From contig DAOWIM010000142.1 in the NCBI GenBank assembly GCA_030640905.1, positions 1-5,691 on the forward strand: a stretch of DNA of 5,691 bases, given 5' to 3'. Below the pieces are notes generated by a model. That model was not told the DNA's origin, made no database searches, and saw only the letters and a list, made by a program, of their open reading frames with translations. The DNA comes from a bacterium. Lineage in GTDB: Bacteria; Zixibacteria; MSB-5A5; GN15; FEB-12. How positions within the stretch are numbered: the stretch's first letter is position 1; every line of letters begins with the position of its first letter. A program made the position numbers and the translations under genes. Shown piece by piece: positions 1-5,691 of the stretch.

Positions 1-807
1 GGGCCCAAACTCGGCGGCGCCTCCTCCCTTGTGCACTTCGACCCGCTCTATGATCTCGACCGGAATTGTGTTGAGATCAGCCACCCCCGAACCGGAAGCG
101 TTGATCTTTTGTCCATCGAGCAATACCAGGACATGCCGGGGATCACTACCGCGAATACTGACTCGCGCCTCACCGGAAGAGCCACCGGTACGTTGAACAT
201 CAACCCCCTCGATTGTCTCCAGCAAGTCGGCCAGATTCGATGGCCGGTCCATCCGAATCTGCTCCCGATCAATAACTGCCACACGATCTGTTGTAACCGA
301 TAACTGCGACCCGCGGACTCGGATATCATCGACTTGGCGCAACTTTCGTTCCAGTGCGATATCAACCGTTCGCGCAATATCGACTTCAACCTTCAGAGGT
401 GCCGACAGGTAATCCTCGTATCCAAAATCGGAGACAGCTACACGATATGTCCCGATCGGGATTTGTTCGAAGACAAAACAGCCGCGCTCGTCGATCTTCG
501 CGGAGAAATTGGTGCCCATCAGTTCAACCCGCGCGGTCAGGACCGGGCTACCGTCCGATTTGTCATACACGCATCCGATCAACCGCACATCAGACTGCGC
601 CAATGATACAATCGGCAGGAGCGTCCCCAGTACAATGATCCTTGCTAATAGGAAAAGCGGACGTGTCCGCTTGCTGGGACGGCCACGGTCGAAGATGCGC
701 CGAGGTCGAAGATACGCACGCCTCGGCGCATCTCCGACCGTGGAGTGCGTACAGGCTCCCATCGCGCCTGCGGTAACGGTCGAGCGGCAAAAGAAAAATC
801 GCCACAT
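1..807 (-). CDS. TonB-dependent receptor, N-terminal part (probable cobalamin/corrinoid receptor, BtuB-like); runs off left edge
   Basis: 269 codons are visible and no stop occurs before base 1. From the chosen start, residues 1-49 form an unusual Arg-rich extension. Residues 50-69 are a hydrophobic signal-peptide core ending in IVSLAQS, preceded by basic KRTR. Residues about 72-157 look like a carboxypeptidase-regulatory-like beta domain (VRLIGCVYDKSDGSPV, then IPIGTYRVAV). VDDIRVRG near 159-166 resembles a TonB-box linker. Residues about 170-269 are the plug domain, with LADLLETIEGVDVQ, VSIRGSD, VLVLLDGQ and IERVEVHKGGGAAEFGP. The beta-barrel lies outside the window. Such receptors bind a ligand at the outer membrane and import it using TonB-ExbBD energy. 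The cobalamin riboswitch directly upstream points to B12 or a related corrinoid; that substrate is inference. The start at 807 was chosen for its GGAGG site five bases upstream; in-frame ATGs at 819 and 762 are alternatives. No ATG, GTG or TTG lies closer to the signal peptide. Confidence 0.9.
   Translation of the reverse strand, partial: MWRFFFCRSTVTAGAMGACTHSTVGDAPRRAYLRPRRIFDRGRPSKRTRPLFLLARIIVLGTLLPIVSLAQSDVRLIGCVYDKSDGSPVLTARVELMGTNFSAKIDERGCFVFEQIPIGTYRVAVSDFGYEDYLSAPLKVEVDIARTVDIALERKLRQVDDIRVRGSQLSVTTDRVAVIDREQIRMDRPSNLADLLETIEGVDVQRTGGSSGEARVSIRGSDPRHVLVLLDGQKINASGSGVADLNTIPVEIIERVEVHKGGGAAEFGP
653..672 (-). terminator. Short hairpin with T-tract, weak terminator or attenuator candidate
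   Basis: On the minus strand AAGCGGA and TCCGCTT pair perfectly (7 bp) around a CACG loop, and the T run continues for two bases past the stem. It lies just downstream of the large hairpin at 683-743 and inside the reading frame leading to the signal peptide. The T-tract is short, so as a terminator it is doubtful. It could instead be coincidental structure in coding sequence. Confidence 0.25.
683..743. repeat. 23-bp inverted repeat (one mismatch) with 15-base loop inside the receptor's N-terminal coding region
   Basis: The left arm 683-705 and right arm 721-743 are reverse complements at 22 of 23 positions (A at 692 is the odd one). They are separated by a 15-base loop, 706-720. The left arm and loop also share a tandem near-repeat, gtcgaagatgcgc followed by gtcgaagatacgc. 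On the minus strand the structure would fold into a very stable mRNA hairpin. Translated, it gives only the Arg-rich stretch ahead of the signal peptide. This looks like a small palindromic element inserted between the start codon and the secretion signal, or a structured leader; the sequence does not settle which. Confidence 0.8.
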
Positions 808-879
808 GACAGCCTCCATTGGGTGCCTGCGGCGCGGAAGGTGGTGCATCAGCCCGCGCTGACGGCATCCGATATCTGT
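808..879 (-). promoter_or_regulatory. Putative expression platform of the cobalamin riboswitch
   Basis: This stretch links the aptamer to the receptor's ribosome-binding site. Two stems exclude each other. One is TCAGC/GCTGA with loop GCGG (849-862). The other is GCGCGG (854-859) with CCGCGC (832-837). Such a switch could change access to the GGAGG site at 813-817. The pairings can be seen in the sequence; that they are the actual switch is inference. Confidence 0.35.
813..817 (-). promoter_or_regulatory. Shine-Dalgarno site of the TonB receptor gene
   Basis: GGAGG on the minus strand ends five bases before the ATG at 805-807. This is the only strong ribosome-binding site in the leader, and it decides the start codon. 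It overlaps another in-frame ATG (817-819), which has no such site of its own. Confidence 0.7.
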
Positions 880-1046
880 TTGATCACGGCAGGTTTCCTG
901 GCTCCGGCTTCAACCTCTCGTGAGCGCCTTCCCCATCAAAGACAGGTGGCCAAATGCTCCAAGAGTAGCCGTTACAGTAGCGGGGCTGCTCCGGTTTTGC
1001 ACCGGATTCCCTATTATCCGTCCCAATCGGACGGCACCGCAACATT
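880..1046 (-). promoter_or_regulatory. Cobalamin (adenosylcobalamin-type) riboswitch
   Basis: Read on the minus strand, the landmarks of the cobalamin aptamer appear in the right order. GCGGTGCC lies near 1040-1033 and AATAGGGAA at 1015-1007. A CCGGTGCAAAACCGG hairpin follows, then CCCCGCTACTGTAA at 984-971, GCCACCTG at 950-943 and GATGGGGAAGGCG at 937-925. The B12 box AGCCAGGAAACCTGCC is at 903-888, followed by GTGATCA. The box has GGAAACC where GGAGACC is commoner. The element starts close to the transcription start predicted from the promoter at 1055-1083 and lies upstream of the TonB receptor. In this arrangement cobalamin binding normally lowers expression of the downstream uptake gene. 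Confidence 0.95.
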
Positions 1047-1054
1047 GTTGCTGA

Positions 1055-1083
1055 ACGATAGCGGGAAGCGCGGTTCGTGTCAA
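1055..1083 (-). promoter_or_regulatory. Sigma-70-type promoter for the riboswitch and receptor transcript
   Basis: On the minus strand a perfect -35 box TTGACA (1083-1078) is followed by a 17-base spacer and TATCGT (1060-1055) as the -10 box. The expected transcription start near 1048 coincides with the 5' end of the riboswitch aptamer, which supports the call. Confidence 0.75.
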
Positions 1084-1111
1084 GCGTTTGTTCGATGTAT
1101 TCAAAGTAGTT

Positions 1112-1156
1112 GTCGAAACCACACCCCGAGCTCCGCTCGCGGCTCAGGGGTTCGAC
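1112..1156. repeat. Interrupted inverted repeat upstream of the receptor promoter
   Basis: GTCGAA (1112-1117) pairs with TTCGAC (1151-1156). Inside, CCCCGAGC (1124-1131) pairs with GCTCAGGGG (1142-1150) with one bulged A. The loop is G/C-rich (tccgctcgcg). No T-tract follows on either strand, so it does not look like an intrinsic terminator. It may be a dispersed palindromic repeat or a regulator-binding structure in the divergent spacer. Nothing else was seen between 1084 and 1222. Confidence 0.55.
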
Positions 1157-1222
1157 CTACTCGACTCAGAGATTTACTACACTTGAGATCTTCACCAACG
1201 ATTGTAGGGGGCTTTTTTGTGC

Positions 1223-1251
1223 TTGCGTTAGCGGATCATGCCATCTATTAT
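1223..1251 (+). promoter_or_regulatory. Candidate promoter for the SH3-like membrane protein gene
   Basis: TTGCGT (1223-1228), a 17-base spacer and TATTAT (1246-1251) fit a sigma-70 promoter. The predicted transcription start near 1258 would exclude the in-frame ATG at 1258-1260 and favour the ATG at 1291. The region is A/T-rich, so chance matches are likely. Confidence 0.35.
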
Positions 1252-1290
1252 TATAGTATGGGCTCGAATCTTTCCGATGACGGACAATCA

Positions 1291-2565
1291 ATGAACAAAG
1301 AACAGAAGCTAGGGTGCCTATTCTGGACAGTTGTTTTCTTGGTTCCCATTATCGCAGTAATTTGGGCATCATTATTACCCAAGAAGCATAGCAAAAAGCC
1401 TTTGGCAATTTTCGTTCCAATTGCATGGATTGGTTTAGGGATAATCTTATTGTCACTATCACATCAATCTGAAAACCTTAAAGTTAATAAACAAACCCGT
1501 GAACAATCTCATGAGGCAAGTGAACTAGAAAACTCAGAAGCAGCATTGCAAAAAGATCACAATAATGAAGCTGTCGATAATGTTACTTTGAGGGATAGAA
1601 AAACAATCTGGGAAGAAAGAATTCTTGTGGAACGTAGGGCGAGGAATGAAGCATGTGCTCTTTATCCACATAGATTGGTAGATACCATTCAGGCAAGAAC
1701 GAGAATCATATTGAAGAACAGAACAAGTCTAATGCCGGAATATGATCCGGTAGAACCACTTGAATCCATAAAATCAATGAAAACAATATTGCCAGGCACT
1801 GAAGTAATAGTTGTTAACTTCGCGGTAGATAAAGGCAGATCTCTTTGGTATGAAGTCGAAGTAAATTCACCCGGATCAAGACAGACAGGGTGGATATATG
1901 CTGCTGCCTTAGTACAACAATTGCCTGAAGGGAATTTCTGGAATAGTTTGGACCATGAGGAAGAATTAAGGAGCAAGTATCTACAAGAACTACTAAGCAA
2001 ATACAATCTTACTGAAGAGCAGTTGAATCAAATCAGCGTAGAAGCATTCCAAAGTAATTGGGATTTACCCCCCGGTAATCATGCTACTTTGAGGAACACA
2101 AGGCCGGACACCTCTGATGTTTCCAAGGCAAAGCGTATGGCACCTAAGTTGCATAGAGGCCTACGCATACCTCGCGACTCTCTATTGCGAGCGATTCACT
2201 CGTGGAATCCCGAATTTGATTTCGTACCGTTAGAACAAGAGGAAGGATTGGTGGGAATTAGTGGTCAGACGATCATCTCGATATTGGGGACAGGAAACGA
2301 TGTTTTAGGTGTGGCCATTATTGTACTTGTAAGCAGTAATACGGCTGATATGTTGGCAAGCGGAATTGATTTAGTGATGATATCGGATGCCATTGTTGAT
2401 GGTTCCAGTGTCTGGATTGATCAGGTGGTCAGTGAGGCCCTAGCGAATCCGAAAAGCCAGTTCGAGCGATCTCGTATTTTTGGCAACAAGATATACCAAT
2501 TCGCCTACGGTGGGCAGGGGGAGAGGGCCACCATTGCGCTTACGATCCAGAGAAACAGTGATTAA
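1291..2565 (+). CDS. Uncharacterised membrane-anchored protein with SH3-like domain
   Basis: This 424-residue protein is not one I recognise as a named family. Two hydrophobic segments lie at about 8-29 and 38-57, with a basic KKHSKK turn between them. A charged, Gln/Glu-rich and probably helical linker follows (about 60-125). Residues about 130-210 resemble a bacterial SH3-type domain: LPGTEVIVVNF, then LWYEVEV, then GWIYAAALV. Residues 221-257 look helical (YNLTEEQLNQIS). The C-terminal region (about 292-423) alternates strands and helices and has WIDQVVSEAL, but I cannot assign it. The basic turn suggests a cytoplasmic loop with the large domain in the periplasm; this is inference. The start was placed at 1291 because a candidate promoter overlaps the alternative in-frame ATG at 1258. 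The ribosome site is weak (CGGA, six bases upstream). The frame stays open back to 745, but that part overlaps the riboswitch and promoter on the other strand. The 5' half is A/T-rich (17 G/C of 60 bases in 1441-1500, against 37 of 60 in 5101-5160), suggesting transfer. Confidence 0.8.
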   Translation: MNKEQKLGCLFWTVVFLVPIIAVIWASLLPKKHSKKPLAIFVPIAWIGLGIILLSLSHQSENLKVNKQTREQSHEASELENSEAALQKDHNNEAVDNVTLRDRKTIWEERILVERRARNEACALYPHRLVDTIQARTRIILKNRTSLMPEYDPVEPLESIKSMKTILPGTEVIVVNFAVDKGRSLWYEVEVNSPGSRQTGWIYAAALVQQLPEGNFWNSLDHEEELRSKYLQELLSKYNLTEEQLNQISVEAFQSNWDLPPGNHATLRNTRPDTSDVSKAKRMAPKLHRGLRIPRDSLLRAIHSWNPEFDFVPLEQEEGLVGISGQTIISILGTGNDVLGVAIIVLVSSNTADMLASGIDLVMISDAIVDGSSVWIDQVVSEALANPKSQFERSRIFGNKIYQFAYGGQGERATIALTIQRNSD

Positions 2566-2614
2566 CTTTTTCGGTCGGCAGATGTGGAGAGGCTGCCGGG
2601 CACGGAACACACCT

Positions 2615-2638
2615 CAGGGCCAAACGAGTTTGACCCTG
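2615..2638. other. Hairpin between convergent genes
   Basis: CAGGG-c-CAAA pairs with TTTG-a-CCCTG around a CGAG loop. It lies in the 96-base gap between the stops of two converging genes, where a two-way terminator would be expected. No T-tract follows on either strand, so an intrinsic terminator is not proven. Confidence 0.35.
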
Positions 2639-2661
2639 CCACCCTGCCGGACCTACGACTC

Positions 2662-3501
2662 CTACCGCTCCTGCACGTAAATCCTCTGCCCCTGATAGTC
2701 GACCGTGATCTTGTAATCCTTCAAGAAAGTTGCCCCCAGCACGCCCTCGTACTTTGCGCGCGGTGTGGAACGGCGGTAATGGCTGAGATCGGAGACAATG
2801 ACCGAGATATCGCTCGACATCGTCTTCTCCCCTATCTCGATCTCTTCGACCTCGACCCGACCGGAACGATCCGGTTGCAACCCGAGCCGATTGCTCAGTG
2901 ACGATGTGATTAGCGTATGCGAGGCACAGTAGTCGAGTATCATCGGAACCTTGATCTCGTCGTTGAATCGCACCTCGACAAGGATCAGGTGACCGTACTG
3001 GCTGAACGGTATCGACCGGTAACCCGTCCCGGCCAAAAATCGCGGCTCTTCGGTCGTCAACTCTATTCTGCTTCGGGGGTAATCAACTGTAACGTAGAAG
3101 CGGCGGAGGATTTCATGACCAATCAACCCATCGAGAGCTCCACCGGACCCGGAGGATAGCCGGTCAAGGTCGATTGCGACCGCCGGGACATTTTCCAGAA
3201 CGGCGTCTCCGATTTCAATTGATCGCAAACTGATCGGTCGGGCTGTGCTCGCTCCCGAAATCCCCGAAACGCGCCGCCCCGGTGTCGGGAGAGTGAAGTT
3301 TAGTTCGTTCTCTTCGGCGAAACTACGGTTGATATAAAGGCGATCCGCCCCGGTATCAATCCCAAAGCGACCGGTCACTCTGTCGTCGATAGTCACCTTC
3401 ACGATAACCAGACCTCTGCTAGGATCAAACGGCAACGTAGCCGCCACCACCGTTCCGGCGATCAAAAGCATACAGAGTTTGTAAAAAATCCGACGTATCA
3501 T
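2662..3501 (-). CDS. Secreted retropepsin-like aspartic protease family protein, two-lobed, second active site degenerate
   Basis: 279 residues from the start at 3501. MIRRIFYKL and a hydrophobic stretch to about residue 22 form a signal peptide, so the protein is likely periplasmic or membrane-tethered. Two related halves follow. The first has FGIDTGADRLYI (catalytic-type D49-T-G-A), then DGLIG at 124-128 and FYVTVDYPRSRIEL. The second has MILDYCASHTLI (D190-Y-C-A in place of D-T/S-G-A), then EGVLG at 252-256 and YKITVDYQGQRIYV. The layout matches bacterial retropepsin-like or pepsin-like proteins arising from duplication. The second motif keeps Asp but has lost the Thr/Ser and Gly that support it, so peptidase activity is uncertain. 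An in-frame ATG at 3519, with GGGAG three bases upstream, would add six residues (MAPGVF) but lies inside the ccmF terminator hairpin. The gene lies 62 bases after ccmF on the same strand. Its substrate is unknown. Confidence 0.85.
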   Translation of the reverse strand: MIRRIFYKLCMLLIAGTVVAATLPFDPSRGLVIVKVTIDDRVTGRFGIDTGADRLYINRSFAEENELNFTLPTPGRRVSGISGASTARPISLRSIEIGDAVLENVPAVAIDLDRLSSGSGGALDGLIGHEILRRFYVTVDYPRSRIELTTEEPRFLAGTGYRSIPFSQYGHLILVEVRFNDEIKVPMILDYCASHTLITSSLSNRLGLQPDRSGRVEVEEIEIGEKTMSSDISVIVSDLSHYRRSTPRAKYEGVLGATFLKDYKITVDYQGQRIYVQER

Positions 3502-3532
3502 AAAAACACCCGGGGCCATTGGCTCCCGAGTG
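3502..3532 (-). terminator. Intrinsic terminator after ccmF
   Basis: On the minus strand CACTCGGG-a-GCC pairs with GGCCCCGGGTG. This gives an 11-bp stem with one bulged A and one G-U pair around an AAT loop, followed directly by TTTTT (3506-3502). It lies 31 bases beyond the ccmF stop codon. Its T-tract abuts the ATG at 3501, so it also forms the translation start region of the protease-like gene. Confidence 0.85.
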
Positions 3533-3563
3533 TATTATCGGTCAATTGGGATGAATCGTAACT

Positions 3564-5691
3564 CTACAACTCTCTGCGTCGTCTGATGAAACCGATCAGA
3601 ACTCCAAGCATAAGAATCGTCGTTCCGCCCCAGACCAGTGAGATAAGCGGTTTTTTCGATACATCGATTACCAGTTCGTCAGGTGGTGAATCTTCGGTGA
3701 GACCGGGGATCGACAACGATACGGCTCCCCTGTCAACGAGGATTTTCTTGATTAACATCTCATATTGCTGAGCGCCGAAAGTAGTGACATTAGCGGTCAT
3801 TTCCGTCTGGCCGCCGCCCATACCGTGCGAGCTACTGATCGGTTGAACCATATAGACAGAATCACCTTCGCGAATTTCGATATTGGCCGCTACAGTCATA
3901 CCGTCCATACCGCCGCCGCCGTGACCACTCATCTCAAATCCCTGGAACGTAAAGACAAAATCACCGAGCCCAACAGGGTGGCCTTCTCTCAGAGTCAAAC
4001 CTCCGCCGTCCCCAAGTTCTCTCAATTGCTCTGGTGAAAAGTAGATATCATGGAGGAGACTTCTTCTTATATACGGTTGACGCATGAGGCCATCGCTTCT
4101 CTTGTCGTAATACAGCTCAGGGCGAGCATCTTCTATATCGTCACCATCGGAGATCATCAGGATCAACTCGTTGTGCGGATACTGGAGATCGTACTCCATT
4201 CCCTGGTAACTGAGAACAAGGCCATATGTCTCTACCGACTCCCCGCGTTTCAGGACCGCCTTTTCATTGGTGCTGTACGCTGTCGCGCCGAGGGTTCCAA
4301 TCAGCATGATCCCAAATCCCAGATGCGCCAGTTGGCCACCCATTTTCTTCCAGTCCGTTGATGCGAGGCGTGCCACTACGATCAGATTGGACACAATTGC
4401 GAGAGCTGCCATACCGAGGTAGAGCAGATACATGTAATCGCGCACACCGATCACCCAAGCTACGATAATAGCTACAACGAAAGCCACTATGCCGGGAACC
4501 AACGCCCGAAACATCTCCGGCTTCAGGAAATATATCAGCAGGCCACCGATGGCCGCGGTAAAGATACAGCCGAACACGAATCCGGCATCAAGAACGATGT
4601 AAAATAGTCCAAAGCCAAGCAATGCCACGCCACTGAGAATTGGTAGCGCTGTTTTTGTCCAATTCGCCAGAGAAAATGGCTGGCGTTTCGAGAACGGAGA
4701 GGCCGCCAGGAGCAGGCAGTATATGACCGCCAGAGGCAGGGCAAAACTGTTATAGGTTGACACGTCGGCAGCCCTGGGGTCACTCCCCACCAGCGCCGTC
4801 AGGATTGGAAGGGACGACCAGAAAAGAACGATTAACGAAAAAATAAACAGAAGCATCGTGCCGGCAAACAGAATGAATTCGCGCCCCCAGAAATTGTAGT
4901 CGAGCGGAACCGACTTCAACGACTTAATCCGCGGGATAAAGAGAGCCACCGTCATCACGAAGTACAGAATAAGAAAACCGACCAGATAGTTATTGATACC
5001 AAGATCGATAAAACTGTGGACCGAGAAGTCCGAGAGCACGCCACTTCGGGTCAGGAACGTTCCGTAAACAACCAGCCAAAATGTAAAGGCGGTCATCAGA
5101 AGGTTGGTTTTCCGCAGAGCACCGGAACGCCGTTCCACCAGCAGGCCATGAATCACCGCCAGCGATACAAACCATGGAATCAGCGAAGAGTTCTCTACCG
5201 GGTCCCATGCCCAGAATCCACCCCAGCCAAGTGTCTTGTACGCCCAGTAACCACCAAGGATATTTCCCGCCGCCAACATGAGCGAAGTGATAACCATCCA
5301 GGGGAAAGTTCGTTTGATCCATTCAGAATAGTCATTGAGTATCAACGCTGTCATCGCAATAGCAAATGGCACCGCCGCCATTGAGTAGCCCACAAAGATG
5401 ACCGGTGGATGTATCACCATCCACGGGTCCTGTAGCAACGGATTGAGCCCCAGGCCGTCAGCAAGAACAACCGGAGCAGCCGCAAAGGGAGAAAGCTTGA
5501 CGAGCAATGTTAAGAGGAACATGTTCACGAGTGCGAAGATCGCCATCGCGTAGTTGCGATACTGTCCCCCTCTCCTGATTATAATATATCCAAAAAGAGC
5601 ATTGAAGAACAACCATAGCAGATAGGTCCCTTCCTGGCCACCCCAGAACGCCGAGAGCAGGTAGAAGAACGGCAAAGCTCGATCCGAATAC
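3564..5691 (-). CDS. ccmF: Cytochrome c maturation protein CcmF (haem lyase subunit), N-terminus beyond right edge
   Basis: 709 codons are visible; the frame is open to the right edge (YSDRAL precedes PFFYLLSAFWGGQEG), so the apparent TTG start at 5675 is internal. CcmF is an inner-membrane protein that, with CcmH/CcmI, attaches haem delivered by CcmE to apocytochromes c in the periplasm. Numbering from 5675, the WWD haem-handling motif is GWGGFWAWDPVENSS (150-164). The four expected His ligands are present: HPP (89), VIHG (176), SVHSF (220) and QLAHLG (451). Many membrane helices cover residues 1-470. A periplasmic domain follows (about 471-675, with ARPELYYDKRS), then a last helix and RRRREL at the C-terminus. 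Compared with E. coli CcmF, whose HPP His is near residue 173, roughly 80 residues are missing. The periplasmic domain carries two His/Met/Gly-rich stretches (582-593 and 614-626) that I do not recall from typical CcmF. A strong terminator follows, so this is probably the last core gene of its operon. Confidence 0.96.
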   Translation of the reverse strand, partial: YSDRALPFFYLLSAFWGGQEGTYLLWLFFNALFGYIIIRRGGQYRNYAMAIFALVNMFLLTLLVKLSPFAAAPVVLADGLGLNPLLQDPWMVIHPPVIFVGYSMAAVPFAIAMTALILNDYSEWIKRTFPWMVITSLMLAAGNILGGYWAYKTLGWGGFWAWDPVENSSLIPWFVSLAVIHGLLVERRSGALRKTNLLMTAFTFWLVVYGTFLTRSGVLSDFSVHSFIDLGINNYLVGFLILYFVMTVALFIPRIKSLKSVPLDYNFWGREFILFAGTMLLFIFSLIVLFWSSLPILTALVGSDPRAADVSTYNSFALPLAVIYCLLLAASPFSKRQPFSLANWTKTALPILSGVALLGFGLFYIVLDAGFVFGCIFTAAIGGLLIYFLKPEMFRALVPGIVAFVVAIIVAWVIGVRDYMYLLYLGMAALAIVSNLIVVARLASTDWKKMGGQLAHLGFGIMLIGTLGATAYSTNEKAVLKRGESVETYGLVLSYQGMEYDLQYPHNELILMISDGDDIEDARPELYYDKRSDGLMRQPYIRRSLLHDIYFSPEQLRELGDGGGLTLREGHPVGLGDFVFTFQGFEMSGHGGGGMDGMTVAANIEIREGDSVYMVQPISSSHGMGGGQTEMTANVTTFGAQQYEMLIKKILVDRGAVSLSIPGLTEDSPPDELVIDVSKKPLISLVWGGTTILMLGVLIGFIRRRREL

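Noticed and set aside
48..389. Minus-strand open frame of 113 codons in the left part, and a 92-codon one at 590-868
   Set aside because: They lie in other frames than the TonB plug and signal-peptide frame, which shows clear family motifs across the same bases.
1205..1220. Run of G followed by six T, terminator-like on the plus strand
   Set aside because: No complementary C-rich arm lies near enough upstream to form a stem.
745..1257. Upstream part of the long plus-strand open frame that ends at 2565
   Set aside because: It runs antisense through the receptor's ribosome-binding site, the cobalamin riboswitch and its promoter. Its translation lacks protein-like features, so the real gene is taken to start at 1291 (or 1258).
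2171..2191. CTCGC/GCGAG inverted repeat
   Set aside because: It is a short 5-bp match with an 11-base loop inside coding sequence and has no supporting context.
3586..5384. Several plus-strand and minus-strand open frames of 60-122 codons overlapping ccmF
   Set aside because: They are shadows of the strongly supported ccmF frame and show no recognisable domains.
5673..5675. TTG as the start codon of ccmF
   Set aside because: The frame continues upstream as YSDRAL, matching the conserved lead-in to the WGG segment of CcmF, so the true start lies outside the window.
1..5691. CRISPR arrays, tRNA or rRNA genes, transposases, integrases and defence-system genes
   Set aside because: No regularly spaced repeats, RNA-gene motifs or relevant protein motifs were found on either strand.

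Overview
The window comes from a Gram-negative (diderm) bacterium. It encodes part of a TonB-dependent outer-membrane receptor and part of CcmF, the haem-handling membrane protein of System I cytochrome c maturation. Base composition is medium to high G+C apart from one visibly A/T-rich gene in the middle. The phylum cannot be fixed from this sequence alone. A receptor with an N-terminal carboxypeptidase-regulatory-like domain would suit several FCB-type lineages, but that is only a guess.

Left part (1-1083, read on the minus strand): a complete regulatory leader drives a TonB-dependent receptor. In transcription order it holds a sigma-70-type promoter (-35 at 1078-1083, -10 at 1055-1060), a cobalamin riboswitch with almost all its landmark motifs (about 880-1046), a linker with alternative stems, a strong Shine-Dalgarno site (813-817) and the start codon at 807. 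The receptor runs off the left edge inside its plug domain. The riboswitch makes a BtuB-like role in vitamin B12 or corrinoid uptake the best reading. A near-perfect 23-bp inverted repeat lies between the start codon and the apparent signal peptide, giving the protein an odd Arg-rich N-terminal extension.

Middle part (1084-2661): after a short spacer with another inverted repeat there is one plus-strand gene (1291-2565). It encodes an unrecognised membrane-anchored protein with two N-terminal membrane segments, a charged linker, an SH3-like domain and an unassigned C-terminal alpha/beta region. Its 5' half is much more A/T-rich than its surroundings, which suggests later acquisition.

Right part (2662-5691, minus strand): ccmF enters from the right edge without its N-terminus and ends at 3564. 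It is followed by a strong intrinsic terminator (3502-3532), and then at once by a secreted two-lobed retropepsin-like protein (2662-3501). In that protein the second active-site motif is degenerate. The terminator occupies the space where the protease-like gene starts, so that gene is probably expressed from ccmF read-through or separately.

I found no CRISPR array, tRNA, rRNA, transposase or integrase. No obvious new multi-gene system is visible. The items most worth a second look are the repeat in the receptor leader, the orphan SH3 membrane protein, the degenerate aspartic protease and the His/Met/Gly-rich segments of CcmF.
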